Positions 8,547 through 18,030 of a stretch of 64,000 nt of DNA are shown here, piece after piece. Position numbers and translations under genes: made by a program. Every line of letters starts with the position of its first letter. The stretch's first letter is position 1. Source of the stretch: Paramagnetospirillum kuznetsovii (lineage in GTDB: Bacteria; Pseudomonadota; Alphaproteobacteria; Rhodospirillales; Magnetospirillaceae); assembly GCF_003284725.1 (NCBI RefSeq), contig NZ_PGTO01000002.1, positions 372,001 to 436,000 of the forward strand, in the 5' to 3' direction. Below the pieces are notes generated by a model. The model saw only the letters and a list, made by a program, of their open reading frames with translations, ran no database searches and was not told the origin of the DNA.

Positions 8547-9097
8547 GGTGATCTCCGAAAACGAGGCAGCATGCGGATAAGGACGTCGTCCTTGATAAGG
8601 AAGTGATGGCGCAGGGCCGCTCCCACATGGCCGAGTACCGCCAGGATCATCATCCAGGCCCCCGCTTCGTGCAGCAGCTTGGCCCCGTCGTTGAAGCCGC
8701 GCGGCAAGGGAAGATGGGGAACCGGGATCAGCCCGTAAAGCACGGTGGGGATGTTGTAGGGCGAGGTGGAAACCACCGCCCAGCCCGCCAGCGGCATGGC
8801 CAGCATCAGCGCATAAAGCCCCAGATGACCCGCATGGGCGAGCAGCTTTTCCCATTCGGGCATGTGGTCGGGAAGCGGTGGCGGTCGGTGCCCAAGGCGC
8901 CAGAACAGGCGCAGCAGCGTCAGCACCAGAACGGTGGCTCCCACCGATTTATGCATCTGGTACATCTGGAACTGCTGGGCCGACCCCGGCTTCAGGCCCG
9001 TCATGATGAAACCGGCCACCATCAGCCCGATGATGGCAAGGGCCATGAGCCAGTGCAAGCCCATGGCCACCCGGTCATAGCGTGTGTGTTCGCTCAT
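8543..9097 (-). CDS. Cytochrome b561-type membrane protein
   Basis: The 184-residue protein has four transmembrane helices with the conserved histidines of bacterial b561: YDRVAMGLHWLMA at the start, MYQMHKSVGATVL, LAHAGHLGLYALM and LLHEAGAWMMILAVLGHVGAALRH in part at the end. It would bind two b hemes and pass electrons between quinol and a periplasmic acceptor. It is flanked by two YceI genes on the same strand, overlapping the downstream one, so it forms a YceI-b561-YceI unit. Confidence 0.88.
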   Translation of the reverse strand: MSEHTRYDRVAMGLHWLMALAIIGLMVAGFIMTGLKPGSAQQFQMYQMHKSVGATVLVLTLLRLFWRLGHRPPPLPDHMPEWEKLLAHAGHLGLYALMLAMPLAGWAVVSTSPYNIPTVLYGLIPVPHLPLPRGFNDGAKLLHEAGAWMMILAVLGHVGAALRHHFLIKDDVLIRMLPRFRRSP

Positions 9098-9108
9098 CTG
9101 GCCGACCG

Positions 9109-9714
9109 CTACTGGCGAACGAATTCGGCGCTGATGGTCAGGGTCACCTCGTCACCGACCACGGGCACGGCGTAGGCGAGGCCGAAATCGCTGCGCTTGA
9201 CCTTGGTGGTGGCATTGAAGCCCGCCACGTATTTCTTGTTCATGGGATGGATGCCCGAACCGGCCAAGGTTGCGTCCAGCACCACCGGCTTGGTGACGCC
9301 GTGCAGGGTCAATTCGCCGCTGATCTTGCCGGAGGTCGGCCCGGTGACTTCGATCGAGGTGCTCTTGAAACTGGCGGTCGGGTATTTGGCGGTGTCGAAC
9401 AGATCGGGCGACTTCAAATGGGCGTCGAATTTCGGCACCGTGGTCAAAACCCCGTCCATGTTGACGGTGACGGCCAGGGCGCTCTTGTCCACCGCCTTGG
9501 AATCGACGGTCAGGGTCGCGTCGAAATCGCTGAACAGGCCGTAGGAGGTGGAAAAGCCCAGGTGATTGAAGGAGAAGATGATCTTGGCATGGGACTTGTC
9601 CACTTGATACTGGCCGCTTTCGACCTTGTCCGAGGCATGGGCGGCCGTGGATTGGGCAAGAACCGGGGAGGCGGCGGCGATGGCGACGGCAAAAGCGGCG
9701 GCTGCGAATTTCAT
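9109..9714 (-). CDS. YceI-family periplasmic protein
   Basis: The product is 201 residues, with a signal peptide ending at about Gln22 (ASPVLAQ) and a YceI barrel: YQVDKSHAKIIFSFNHLGFS, DLFDTAKYPTASFKSTSI and LTLHGVTKPVVLDATL. I took the ATG at 9714 because a GAGGGA ribosome site lies just before it and the mature signal peptide begins there; the frame extends 15 codons further upstream. It is only distantly similar to the YceI at 7992. The gap to the b561 start is 11 bases, indicating one operon. Confidence 0.87.
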   Translation of the reverse strand: MKFAAAAFAVAIAAASPVLAQSTAAHASDKVESGQYQVDKSHAKIIFSFNHLGFSTSYGLFSDFDATLTVDSKAVDKSALAVTVNMDGVLTTVPKFDAHLKSPDLFDTAKYPTASFKSTSIEVTGPTSGKISGELTLHGVTKPVVLDATLAGSGIHPMNKKYVAGFNATTKVKRSDFGLAYAVPVVGDEVTLTISAEFVRQ

Positions 9715-9819
9715 GGTGGTGTCCCTCGGCAGTGAAAGAATTGGATGGGCAGTGTACATGCGGTCGCCGTTGCGACAATCGCAGCATTTATAAACACATT
9801 GTCCTGCCGTGGTGGACGA

Positions 9820-10212
9820 TCATGCGTCCGACAGATGAAGATGAAAGGCGTAGTCCTCGCTTCGAATATGGTCGAGCAGCCATTGCTTCAGCAGCAACAG
9901 CTCGGCGGAAACGGATGTCAGCTCGTCCGAGCAGAAGTCCTTGAGAACCCGGCGCGCCTGCTCCACCAGCTTGTCGTGGGCGGCCTCGTGCTCGTTGATG
10001 CGGGGATAGGCGTATAGCCGCATCAGCATTTGCTCGGACATGAAATGGACTTCCGAGTAATCGACCAACTGTTTCAATATGGACCTGAGTTCGTCGAGGC
10101 CCTTGCCGGTGGCGAGCCCCTGTTCGATGGCGAGGATCAGTTCCACCTGGACACGATGTTCCAAGTCCATGGTGGCCCGTCCGGCTTCATAGCTTTCCGT
10201 GATCTTGCTCAT
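9820..10212 (-). CDS. Bacteriohemerythrin-like protein
   Basis: The 130-residue four-helix protein has spaced His/Glu/Asp metal-ligand motifs of hemerythrins: LEHRVQVELI, YSEVHFMSEQMLM, HEAAHDKLVEQ and WLLDHIRSEDYAF. These would hold a non-heme di-iron site binding O2 or NO. A GGGAGGGG ribosome site precedes the start. Such single-domain proteins are common in microaerobic and magnetotactic species as oxygen buffers or sensors. The first ligand helix looks shorter than usual, so its metal affinity is uncertain. Confidence 0.82.
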   Translation of the reverse strand: MSKITESYEAGRATMDLEHRVQVELILAIEQGLATGKGLDELRSILKQLVDYSEVHFMSEQMLMRLYAYPRINEHEAAHDKLVEQARRVLKDFCSDELTSVSAELLLLKQWLLDHIRSEDYAFHLHLSDA

Positions 10213-10273
10213 GTGGAGTCCCCTCCCTGCGTCCGCTATGCAAGGATGTGGCGACGCTCACCCTGAAATTCAA

Positions 10274-12604
10274 TCAGCCCTTGTTGCGAGGGCCCTTGCG
10301 CACGGGCCGACCGTCGCCATGATCGGGCGGCGGCAGCAAGATGGGCCGCCGGGGCGGCAGTTGCGCCTCCATGGCCCGCTCGATCATTTGCGCCGTCGCC
10401 AAGACTTCGGCCAACTTGGCACGCAGCACTTCTGCCGACAGAGGTTCGGCGAGTGCCTCAATCTTGCGGATACGCTTGGGCTTGGCGGAACTCAGGGCAC
10501 CGGCTCCGGCCAGGATGAAAGCATCGACCCATTCGTCCAGCTTGGAAACGCGAATGCCCAGTCCGGCGGCGACTGCAGACGCCGACTCGCCGCGCAGCAC
10601 CTTCATCACCGACTGGCGCTTGACCGCCTGTGTGATGGGGGGGCGCTTCTTCTGCGGCACCACCGTCAGATCGGTCACCGACGCGGGACGGCTTGGCGGT
10701 TCGATGCGGCCGGTGGCGGCCCCAATCGTACCGCCGACAGACGCTTGGGGCGCCGCTGCGGGGGCAATTGCTGCCGCTACGGGGGCGGCGCCTGGTGCCG
10801 GGATGGTGATGCGACCGCTGACCGGCGCCGGGGCCTTGGGGGCGCTGGGAGACGCCGAGATTTGCTGCGCAAGCATGCCCATTCCGGCCAAAATCGGCAT
10901 GGGCCCCATGGCGACAGTGGGCAGTGCGGGGCGCTCACCGGGCGGCAACGGCTTGGCCGTGGTCGCCACCGAGGGCAGCGTGATTCGCGATGAGGCCACG
11001 CCGAACCGTTCGCTCTCGCGGTGGGGCTTGGGTTGGGCGCTGAATTGCGGTCCGCCGGCGGCGGCGAGACGCCCGCCCACACGGGGGAGACTGGCGGGGG
11101 CAACGTGCTCGGATGACTGGGGCGCTTGCGGGCGTTGGGGCAGTTGCGGCGGGAGCGCGGTGGTTGGGACAATTCTGGCGGCAGGCGCTTGCGGGGCCGC
11201 CGCGGCGGCAGGAGCAAGAGCAGGAGCAAGAGCAGGAGCAGGAGCAGGAGCAGGAGCGGTCGCGGGTGTGGGCATCCGCGCTGGCGATTGCTGCGCGGTG
11301 GCTTCCTTGATCGCCCGTTCCGCCAGTTCCGACGCGGGCATTTTGACCGGCGTGATACGGGCCAGGGCTTGACCATCCGCCGGTGCCGCCGCGCCAGGAG
11401 GTGCGGGAAGGGCGGGCTGAGCAGGCGGCAAGACCTTTTCGGCGGTCTTGCCGATTTCTTCCAGCGCCGCCGTGGCGGCATCGATGATCGGCTGGTATTG
11501 GCGGCCCGAGGCGACCTCGTTGAGGAACGCCTGCGCCGCCGTCACATAGGCGACGGCTTCGGGGCCGCGTCCACCGGCGTCCAGAACCGCCTTGCGCAAG
11601 CGGTGCGGCATGCGGCGCAACAGGCCCTGTCGGCGGTTGGACAGCACCTTGAAGTTCAAGACTTCGGCCATTTCCTTGGGGTGACGGCCGGGATGCAGGG
11701 ATTCGAACATGATCTCGATCATTTCGATCTCGGCATGCTCGAGAACCAGGAAGGTCTGCTGCGACTTCTGCCAATCAAGGATAAAGCGGCCGATGGTGGA
11801 CAGTTGGGCCGCGATCTCTTCTTCGAAGGTGGCGGAATCCAGCATGCGCCATGCCCGCGTCGTCGCCAGCGGCAAGCGGCTGGGGCGGGCGAAGTGGCGC
11901 GACAGATGCAACGCCACCGCCAGCAGGGCGCGGCTGCGAATGCCGGAATTGCCGAAGGCGGCGAAGCAATCGCGAACCATGTCCGATACTTGGAAGTCGC
12001 TGCGCGGCAGCGGGTCGGACAAGAGCTCGGCCAGCAGATTGATGTCTTCGGGAAGGGTGTTGTCGCCCTTCTCCTCGGTCTCGGCGATGGCCCGGCGCAC
12101 CAGGGCGACGGCTTCGGGCGTGGCGGGGGTCGGCCCAGGATGGATGGCGGGCTTGGCTTGCTCGGCAAGGAAGCGGGCGTCACTGGGGCGATCGCGGACG
12201 GTGCTGGCGGGTTCGAAGGTGAAGATGGGCTTGACCAGATGGGCGACGCGCCCCTTCAAGCCTAACCAGGCGCGTCGGCCGTGGGCGACGCCAAGGGCCA
12301 GTCCGTCGGCCACGACAACAAAGGCGCGGACGAACAGCGTCAGCACACCCGAGGCCACGGCCGCCACGGGAACCACGATGACGATGATGGGCGCCCAAAT
12401 CAGCGCGGCGAGGCCACTGGGGCGCACGGCATCTCGGATCCCTTCCGGGTGGGGCGTCGCCTTGGCCTTGCCATCGGCGCGGACATTCATTCGGCGAGCA
12501 TGGGCCATCGCGGCGTCCATGCGGGCACGCAAAGACGCCCAGTGCATCCGAGATGCCTGGCGCCCATTCCCCGCATGACTGTTCCTCGCATTATACGAAC
12601 GCAT
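10274..12604 (-). CDS. Large Ala/Pro-rich membrane-anchored protein of unknown function
   Basis: The product is about 776 residues. A hydrophobic hairpin near residues 65-105 suggests membrane anchoring. A helical domain of ~200 residues follows, then a low-complexity Ala/Pro linker (residues ~400-640) containing an (Ala-Pro/Leu) run. The C-terminal ~110 residues are basic and contain a helix-turn-helix-like segment (VMKVLRGESASAVAAGLG) reminiscent of transposase-type DNA-binding helices. The start is uncertain: ATG at 12604 or TTG at 12640. I do not recognise the protein as a whole. Confidence 0.65.
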   Translation of the reverse strand: MRSYNARNSHAGNGRQASRMHWASLRARMDAAMAHARRMNVRADGKAKATPHPEGIRDAVRPSGLAALIWAPIIVIVVPVAAVASGVLTLFVRAFVVVADGLALGVAHGRRAWLGLKGRVAHLVKPIFTFEPASTVRDRPSDARFLAEQAKPAIHPGPTPATPEAVALVRRAIAETEEKGDNTLPEDINLLAELLSDPLPRSDFQVSDMVRDCFAAFGNSGIRSRALLAVALHLSRHFARPSRLPLATTRAWRMLDSATFEEEIAAQLSTIGRFILDWQKSQQTFLVLEHAEIEMIEIMFESLHPGRHPKEMAEVLNFKVLSNRRQGLLRRMPHRLRKAVLDAGGRGPEAVAYVTAAQAFLNEVASGRQYQPIIDAATAALEEIGKTAEKVLPPAQPALPAPPGAAAPADGQALARITPVKMPASELAERAIKEATAQQSPARMPTPATAPAPAPAPALAPALAPAAAAAPQAPAARIVPTTALPPQLPQRPQAPQSSEHVAPASLPRVGGRLAAAGGPQFSAQPKPHRESERFGVASSRITLPSVATTAKPLPPGERPALPTVAMGPMPILAGMGMLAQQISASPSAPKAPAPVSGRITIPAPGAAPVAAAIAPAAAPQASVGGTIGAATGRIEPPSRPASVTDLTVVPQKKRPPITQAVKRQSVMKVLRGESASAVAAGLGIRVSKLDEWVDAFILAGAGALSSAKPKRIRKIEALAEPLSAEVLRAKLAEVLATAQMIERAMEAQLPPRRPILLPPPDHGDGRPVRKGPRNKG
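11213..11265. repeat. Hexanucleotide tandem repeat (GCAGGA/GCAAGA)
   Basis: Roughly eight to nine imperfect copies of the hexamer GGAGCA lie inside the 10274-12604 gene and encode its alternating Ala-Pro/Ala-Leu run. Because the unit is six bases, copy-number change keeps the frame, so the linker length may vary between strains. Confidence 0.8.
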
Positions 12605-12746
12605 GGTACCAGTATGTCCCCAACGCAGCCTTGGAAGCAAGGTGGCCGGTAGCCATAGTGGATGTGGATAAGTTAATAATATCGTTATGAATTAAAGTGA
12701 TGGGTGGGGTTCGTCTAGTCGATCTATGTTTTGTGGTCGCGGAGTC

Positions 12747-14741
12747 TTAGAGGGCTAGCCCTAGGCGGGTTCCCTCCTCGAAGGCCGCCAGTGCGTCAAG
12801 GCGGGCCGCCTCTCTGGCGCCTCCAATCAGATGGACCGGCTTGCCGTTCGCTATCAGTTCGGCGAGAAGATCGCGTCTCGGTTCTTGGCCGATGCAGACG
12901 ACAATTGTGTCAACCTCGACCAAGCGGGCTTCATTATTAAACAGGATGTGAATGCCACTTGGGTCGATGCGTTCGTAAGTGACGCCGCTCAACATCTCGA
13001 CGCCGCGACGTTGCAGTGTCGCCTTATGAATCCAGCCGGTGGTCTTGCCGAGACTGCCGCCGGGGCGTTCCGTCTTGCGTTGCATCATGGTGATTCGCCG
13101 TGGCGGTGCGGGCGCCGTCGCGGCGGGGCGGAGACCGCCGGGAGTGGCGAAAGAGCGATCGATGCCCCAGGCGTCATAGAAGGGCTCGTGCTCGCCCAGC
13201 AGCGCCAGGGCAACGTCGAACCCGACGCCGCCGCTTCCCAGGATCGCCACGCGCTCACCGCCTTGGCGGCGGCCCGACAGGATGTCGTCGTAGCTTGCCA
13301 CCAAGGGAAGGTCCGCGCCAGGCAGGTCCAGACGACGCGGACGGATTCCGGCCGCCAGCACCACTTGATCGAAATCCTTCAATTCAGCGGTGGTGGCCGT
13401 GTGTCCGAGACGAATATTCGCGCCCGCTGCCGCCAGTTCCGAGGCGTAATAGCGCGGCGTCGCCAGATATTCTTCCTTGCCCGGAACTTGACGGGCCAAG
13501 GTGAATTGGCCGCCCAGTTCATCGGCGGCTTCGAAGAGGGTGACTTGGTGGCCGCGTCTCGCGGCTTCCAGGGCGCAGGACATGCCGGCCGGTCCTCCCC
13601 CCACCACGGCGATGGATTTGACGGCGAGACTGGGACTGGCCTTGAAGCGGATCTCGCGACCGGCGCGGGGATTGACCAGGCAGGTGGCCGAAGCGCCCGA
13701 GAAGATGGGGTCCAGGCAGCCCTGATTGCAGCCGATGCAGGCGTTGATGCTCTCGGCGCGGCCGTCGCGAACCTTGGCGGCGAAGGCCGGGTCGGCCAGC
13801 AGCGGCCGCGCCATGGACACCAGATCGGCCTCGCCCCGTTCCAACAGGGCTTCGGCCAGTTCGGGGGATTTGATGCGGTTGCTGGCAGCCACCGGAATGC
13901 CAACGGCCGCCTTGACCCGGGCGGTGGCCCAGCTCCAGGCGCCTTGCGGCACGGTATGGGCGATGGTGGGGACGCGGGCCTCGTGCCAGCCGATGCCGCT
14001 GTTGATGATGTCGACGCCCTCGGCTTCCAACGCCTTGGCCACCGTGACCACCTCGTCGGCCGCCAGTCCGTCCTCCACCAGATCCACCATGGACAGGCGC
14101 GCCGACATGAGGAGATCCGGCCCGATGCCGCCGCGGACCGATCGCACGATATCCAGCAGGAAGCGCATGCGGCCGTCCAGGTCGCCGCCCCAGCGATCCG
14201 TCCGCTTGTTGGTGCGCAACGCCAGGAACTCGTTGATGAGATAGCCTTCGGACGCCATGACCTCGACGCCGTCATAACCGGCCTGGGCCGCCAAGGCCGC
14301 CGTGCGGCCGTATTGCGCGATGGTGCCGAGGATATCCGCCTCGGTCATTTCGCGCGGCACGATGGAACTGATGGGCGCCCGGATGGCGGACGGGGCGACG
14401 ATGTCGGGATGCTTGCCGTAGCGGCCGCAATGAAGGATCTGCATGGCGATCCGGCCGCCTTCCGCATGAACCATGTCGGTGATCAGCCGATGGCCGTCCA
14501 ACTGGGATTCATTGGCCAGAACGGTGCCGTCTGGGCCGAAGCTACCTTCGGGATTGGGGGCGACGCCGCCGGTGACGATCAGTCCGATACCGCCCTTGGC
14601 CCGCTCGGCGTAGAAATGAGCCAGCCTCGGGAACGCATCGGGGGCGCTCTCGAATCCCAAATGCATGGATCCCATGATCATGCGATTGGGAAGTCGGATC
14701 GACCGGAGTTGAAGCGGCGATAGCAGGCGGGGAAACGACAT
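12747..14741 (-). CDS. fadH: 2,4-dienoyl-CoA reductase / NADH:flavin oxidoreductase
   Basis: The 664-residue enzyme matches the family length. Residues ~1-340 form the old-yellow-enzyme TIM barrel with FMN (LPNRMIMGSMHLG, QILHCGRYG, GYLINEFL). A 4Fe-4S motif CIGCNQGC with a further Cys lies at ~335-355. An FAD/NAD module follows, with IAVVGGGPAGMSCALEAARRG and a second nucleotide site near VAILGSGGVGFDVAL. FadH reduces 2,4-dienoyl-CoA from unsaturated fatty-acid oxidation, but related oxidoreductases of this architecture act on other enones, so the substrate is inferred. Confidence 0.85.
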   Translation of the reverse strand: MSFPRLLSPLQLRSIRLPNRMIMGSMHLGFESAPDAFPRLAHFYAERAKGGIGLIVTGGVAPNPEGSFGPDGTVLANESQLDGHRLITDMVHAEGGRIAMQILHCGRYGKHPDIVAPSAIRAPISSIVPREMTEADILGTIAQYGRTAALAAQAGYDGVEVMASEGYLINEFLALRTNKRTDRWGGDLDGRMRFLLDIVRSVRGGIGPDLLMSARLSMVDLVEDGLAADEVVTVAKALEAEGVDIINSGIGWHEARVPTIAHTVPQGAWSWATARVKAAVGIPVAASNRIKSPELAEALLERGEADLVSMARPLLADPAFAAKVRDGRAESINACIGCNQGCLDPIFSGASATCLVNPRAGREIRFKASPSLAVKSIAVVGGGPAGMSCALEAARRGHQVTLFEAADELGGQFTLARQVPGKEEYLATPRYYASELAAAGANIRLGHTATTAELKDFDQVVLAAGIRPRRLDLPGADLPLVASYDDILSGRRQGGERVAILGSGGVGFDVALALLGEHEPFYDAWGIDRSFATPGGLRPAATAPAPPRRITMMQRKTERPGGSLGKTTGWIHKATLQRRGVEMLSGVTYERIDPSGIHILFNNEARLVEVDTIVVCIGQEPRRDLLAELIANGKPVHLIGGAREAARLDALAAFEEGTRLGLAL

Positions 14742-14808
14742 GGGGAGCTCTCACGCGGATAATTCGGCATTACGGTACTGAATTGGGTCTGGAACGGCAA
14801 GGATGGCC

Positions 14809-15651
14809 TTACGCAGAACGTTTCGGCTCATCGCCCGCGGTGATGGCCAGCAGCGAGAAGATGTGATCGCTGAGCGATTCCACCCAACTGCGCATGAACG
14901 GATCCAGTTCGTCCAATTTGGCCCTGAATCGCTCGGGAGAGATCAACATGACCTCTGCCTGGGTTGTCGCCGTGGCGGTGACCGGTCGGGGAAAACGCTC
15001 GATCAGGGCCAATTCGCCGAACAGCTGGTAGGGCTCCAGCTCCCCCACCACCAGCGTCTCGCCATGGCGGGGGGTTGTGATCTGGACGGTGCCCGACATC
15101 AGGATATAGCCGAAATCGGGAGTATCGCCCTTGCGATAGATCGTCTCGCCGGGGCGGTAGATCCTGACCTCGTTATCGGCCACGGTCATGGCGGCGATGG
15201 CGAGGCGCGAAAACTGGCGGCGGTGGTTGGCCTGTTCCATGCTGACCCGCGCCCCTTCGGCCTCGGATTCCGAGGGCTTCAGGTTGACGTCCACGCCCAC
15301 GAGCGTCAGCTTGTCGGCCAGCGCCTCCATGGTGAAAGGCTTCATGATATATTCGTCGGCGCCTTCGGCCAGGGCGCGCTCGATGTGATCCATGGAGGTC
15401 TCCACGGTGCACATGATGATGCGGGGGGCCTTGCCCTCGGGCAGGGCGCGCACTTGGCGGACCAGGGCGAGGCCGTTCATGCCCGGCAAGTTCCAATCGA
15501 CGATCATGGCGTCGGGCAGCCGCTTGGCGCAGATGGCCAAGGCATCCTCGGCGCATTTGGCCTCGATGGAAAACAGGCCAAGCTTTCTCAGCATCTCGCG
15601 CAGAACGCGGCGAATGGTTGCGGAATCCTCGACGATCATGCAGGTCCGCAT
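14809..15651 (-). CDS. Response regulator receiver fused to cNMP-binding domain
   Basis: The 280-residue protein starts 14 bases after accC. Residues ~1-120 are a CheY-like receiver: VEDSATIRRVLREML, phospho-acceptor Asp in AMIVDWNLPGMNG and the KPF lysine in YIMKPFT. Residues ~160-270 are a cyclic-nucleotide-binding fold (RPGETIYRKGD, GELALIERFPRPVTATA). There is no DNA-binding domain, so it likely acts by protein contact. The ATG at 15651 has a GGAAGC ribosome site and fits the operon better than the upstream frame extension that overlaps accC. Confidence 0.85.
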   Translation of the reverse strand: MRTCMIVEDSATIRRVLREMLRKLGLFSIEAKCAEDALAICAKRLPDAMIVDWNLPGMNGLALVRQVRALPEGKAPRIIMCTVETSMDHIERALAEGADEYIMKPFTMEALADKLTLVGVDVNLKPSESEAEGARVSMEQANHRRQFSRLAIAAMTVADNEVRIYRPGETIYRKGDTPDFGYILMSGTVQITTPRHGETLVVGELEPYQLFGELALIERFPRPVTATATTQAEVMLISPERFRAKLDELDPFMRSWVESLSDHIFSLLAITAGDEPKRSA

Positions 15652-15664
15652 CGGCAGCTTCCGG

Positions 15665-17011
15665 TCAGGTATTGCGTTCGACGAACTTTTCCAGCCAGTG
15701 GATATCATAATCGCCGTTGACGAAATCGGAATCCTGGACCAGCCGGTTGTGCAGCGGCAAGGTCGTCTTGATCCCTTCGATCACGTATTCGCCCAGCGAA
15801 CGGCGCAGGCGCATCAGCGCCTCGTTGCGGGAATTGCCGTGGACGATCAGCTTGGCGATCATGCTGTCGTAATGAGGCGGGATGCGGTAGCCGGAATAAA
15901 GGCCCGAATCGACCCGCACGCCCAGCCCGCCGGGGGCGTGATAGCCGCTGATGCGGCCGGGGCAGGGAATGAAGCTCTGCGGATCCTCGGCATTGACGCG
16001 GCACTCGATGGCATGGCCCTGGAAGCGCACGTCGTCCTGGGTGTAGCCCAGCGGGGCACCCGCGGCGATGCGGATCTGCTCGCGCACCAGATCGATGCCG
16101 GTGATGGCCTCGGTGATGGGATGTTCCACCTGGAGGCGGGTGTTCATCTCGATGAAGTAGAACTCGCCGTTCTCGAACAGGAATTCGATGGTACCCGCGT
16201 TGCGATAGCCCAGCTTGGCGATGGCGTCGCAGGCGATCTTGCCGATGCGGGCGCGCTGGTCGGCATTGAGCGCGGGCGACGGAGCCTCTTCCAGCACCTT
16301 CTGATGCTTGCGTTGCAGCGAGCAGTCGCGCTCGCCCAGATGCACCACGGCGCCGTAATTATCGGCCAGGATCTGCATCTCGATATGGCGGGGATGGCCC
16401 AGATACTTTTCCATGTAGACATCGGCATTGCCGAAGGCGGCCTTGGCCTCGTTGCGGGCCATCTTCCAGGCCTCGACCAATTCGCCCGGCGTGCGGGCGA
16501 CCTTCATGCCCTTGCCACCGCCGCCCGCCGTCGCCTTGATCAGGACGGGATAGCCGATCTCGGCGCCGACCCGCAGCGCCTCCTCCTCGGAATCGATGGA
16601 GCCGTCCGAGCCGGGAACCACCGGAATACCGGCGTCCTTGACGGCCTGCTTGGCGGTGATCTTGTCGCCCATCATGCGGATATGGTCGGCGGTGGGGCCG
16701 ATGAAGACGAAGCCGTGTTCCTCGACCATCTGGGCGAAGTCGGCGTTCTCCGACAGGAAGCCGTAACCGGGATGGATGGCGTCGGCGCCGGTGATGGTGG
16801 CGGCCGACAGGATCGCCGCCTTGTTCAGATAGGAGTCCCTGGCCGAGGGGGGGCCGATGCAGACCGCTTCGTCGGCGAGACGCACATGCATGGCGTCGTT
16901 GTCGGCGGTGGAATGCACCGCCACGGTGCGGATACCCATCTCGCGGCAGGCGCGGTGGATACGCAGTGCGATCTCGCCCCGATTGGCGATGAGGACTTTC
17001 TCGAACATCAT
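15665..17011 (-). CDS. accC: Acetyl-CoA carboxylase, biotin carboxylase subunit
   Basis: The 448-residue protein carries out ATP-dependent carboxylation of biotin on AccB, the first step of malonyl-CoA formation. It has the ATP-grasp glycine loop ([14 protein letters not shown]), the N-terminal [13 protein letters not shown], the HxxEQ-equivalent [15 protein letters not shown] and the catalytic segment [11 protein letters not shown]. Only two bases separate it from the accB stop. The order aroQ-accB-accC is typical of alphaproteobacteria. Length and motifs are normal. Confidence 0.97.
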   Translation of the reverse strand: MMFEKVLIANRGEIALRIHRACREMGIRTVAVHSTADNDAMHVRLADEAVCIGPPSARDSYLNKAAILSAATITGADAIHPGYGFLSENADFAQMVEEHGFVFIGPTADHIRMMGDKITAKQAVKDAGIPVVPGSDGSIDSEEEALRVGAEIGYPVLIKATAGGGGKGMKVARTPGELVEAWKMARNEAKAAFGNADVYMEKYLGHPRHIEMQILADNYGAVVHLGERDCSLQRKHQKVLEEAPSPALNADQRARIGKIACDAIAKLGYRNAGTIEFLFENGEFYFIEMNTRLQVEHPITEAITGIDLVREQIRIAAGAPLGYTQDDVRFQGHAIECRVNAEDPQSFIPCPGRISGYHAPGGLGVRVDSGLYSGYRIPPHYDSMIAKLIVHGNSRNEALMRLRRSLGEYVIEGIKTTLPLHNRLVQDSDFVNGDYDIHWLEKFVERNT

Positions 17012-17013
17012 CG

Positions 17014-17472
17014 CTATTCGATGATCATCAGGGGCTCGCCGAACTCAACCGGCTGGCCGTCGGTCACCAGGATGCGGGTGAGCTTGCCGCCGCGCGACGC
17101 CCGGATGGGATTGAAGGTCTTCATGGCCTCGATCAGCATCACCGTCTGGCCCTCCGACACCGTGTCGCCGGGATTGACGAACTTGGCCGCGCCCGGTTCC
17201 GGCGACAGATAGGCGACGCCCACCATGGGCGAGGTCACCGCGCCGGGATGGTCGGCATCATAGGCCGCCGCGCCACCCGCCGCCGGCTGGGCCGTCGGCT
17301 GGCCGGGATGGGCCATGGCCGCGCCGTGATGGACGGTGAGAGGAGCCGCCGTGCGGGCCACCCTGATCTTGACGTCGCCGACGCCGTATTCGATCTCGGT
17401 GAGATTGGTTTCGTCGAGCAGTGCGGCGAGCGTGCGCACCAGTTCGCTGTCGATGGGAGTCTTGTTGCCCAT
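17014..17472 (-). CDS. accB: Biotin carboxyl carrier protein
   Basis: The 152-residue BCCP has a Pro/Ala-rich linker around residues 70-90 and a C-terminal biotinyl domain. The biotin-accepting lysine lies in [13 protein letters not shown]; the usual EAMKLMN core is EAMKTFN here, as in other alphaproteobacteria. The protein carries biotin between AccC and the carboxyltransferase. Its ATG overlaps the aroQ stop by one base (TAATG), so translation is coupled. Confidence 0.96.
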   Translation of the reverse strand: MGNKTPIDSELVRTLAALLDETNLTEIEYGVGDVKIRVARTAAPLTVHHGAAMAHPGQPTAQPAAGGAAAYDADHPGAVTSPMVGVAYLSPEPGAAKFVNPGDTVSEGQTVMLIEAMKTFNPIRASRGGKLTRILVTDGQPVEFGEPLMIIE

Positions 17473-17930
17473 TATGCCTCTGAACTTCCCTTGATCAGGC
17501 GGGCCAGCGCGTCGAGCGCGAGGATGTATCCGTGGCTTCCCAGCCCGCAGATCATCCCCTTGGCCGCCTTGGCCACGTAAGAGTGATGGCGGAACGAATC
17601 CCGCTGGTGAATGTTGGACAGGTGGACTTCGATGGCCGGAACCTCGGCCGCCAGCAAGGCGTCGAGAAGGGCCACCGAGGTGTGGGTATAGGCGCCTGCA
17701 TTGATGACGATGCCCGCCGCCCGGCGCCGGGTTTCCTGAATCCAGGTGACCAGTTCGCCTTCATGGTTGCTTTGGCGAAACTCCACCGCGAGACCCAGCC
17801 CGCCCGCATGGGCGCGGCACAGGGCCTCGATATCGGCAAGGCTTTCGGTCCCGTACAGCTCGGGCTGCCGAGTTCCCAACATATTGAGGTTGGGGCCGTT
17901 GATGATGCTGATGATGGGGGCGGCGCTCAC
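17472..17930 (-). CDS. aroQ: 3-dehydroquinate dehydratase, type II
   Basis: This 152-residue type II enzyme dehydrates 3-dehydroquinate to 3-dehydroshikimate in the shikimate pathway. The signature [19 protein letters not shown] holds the active-site Asn and Tyr region. The catalytic His lies in [13 protein letters not shown], and VEVHLSN-type ligand residues appear as [19 protein letters not shown]. It is the first gene of the aroQ-accB-accC operon. Confidence 0.95.
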   Translation of the reverse strand: MSAAPIISIINGPNLNMLGTRQPELYGTESLADIEALCRAHAGGLGLAVEFRQSNHEGELVTWIQETRRRAAGIVINAGAYTHTSVALLDALLAAEVPAIEVHLSNIHQRDSFRHHSYVAKAAKGMICGLGSHGYILALDALARLIKGSSEA

Positions 17931-18030
17931 GTCGCGATCCCCTCCTTGCGCTCATTCGCCATGGCAGGGTTTATAGCACGGGACGGCGCGGGTGCAACCT
18001 GGAGAAAGGAGGGGGGCGTCCCGCCATCGG

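Noticed and set aside
12831-14723. 630-codon open frame on the plus strand opposite fadH
   Set aside because: It is antisense to a complete, motif-bearing gene. It arises from high GC at third positions, its translation is Gly/Ala/His-rich and it has no family features.
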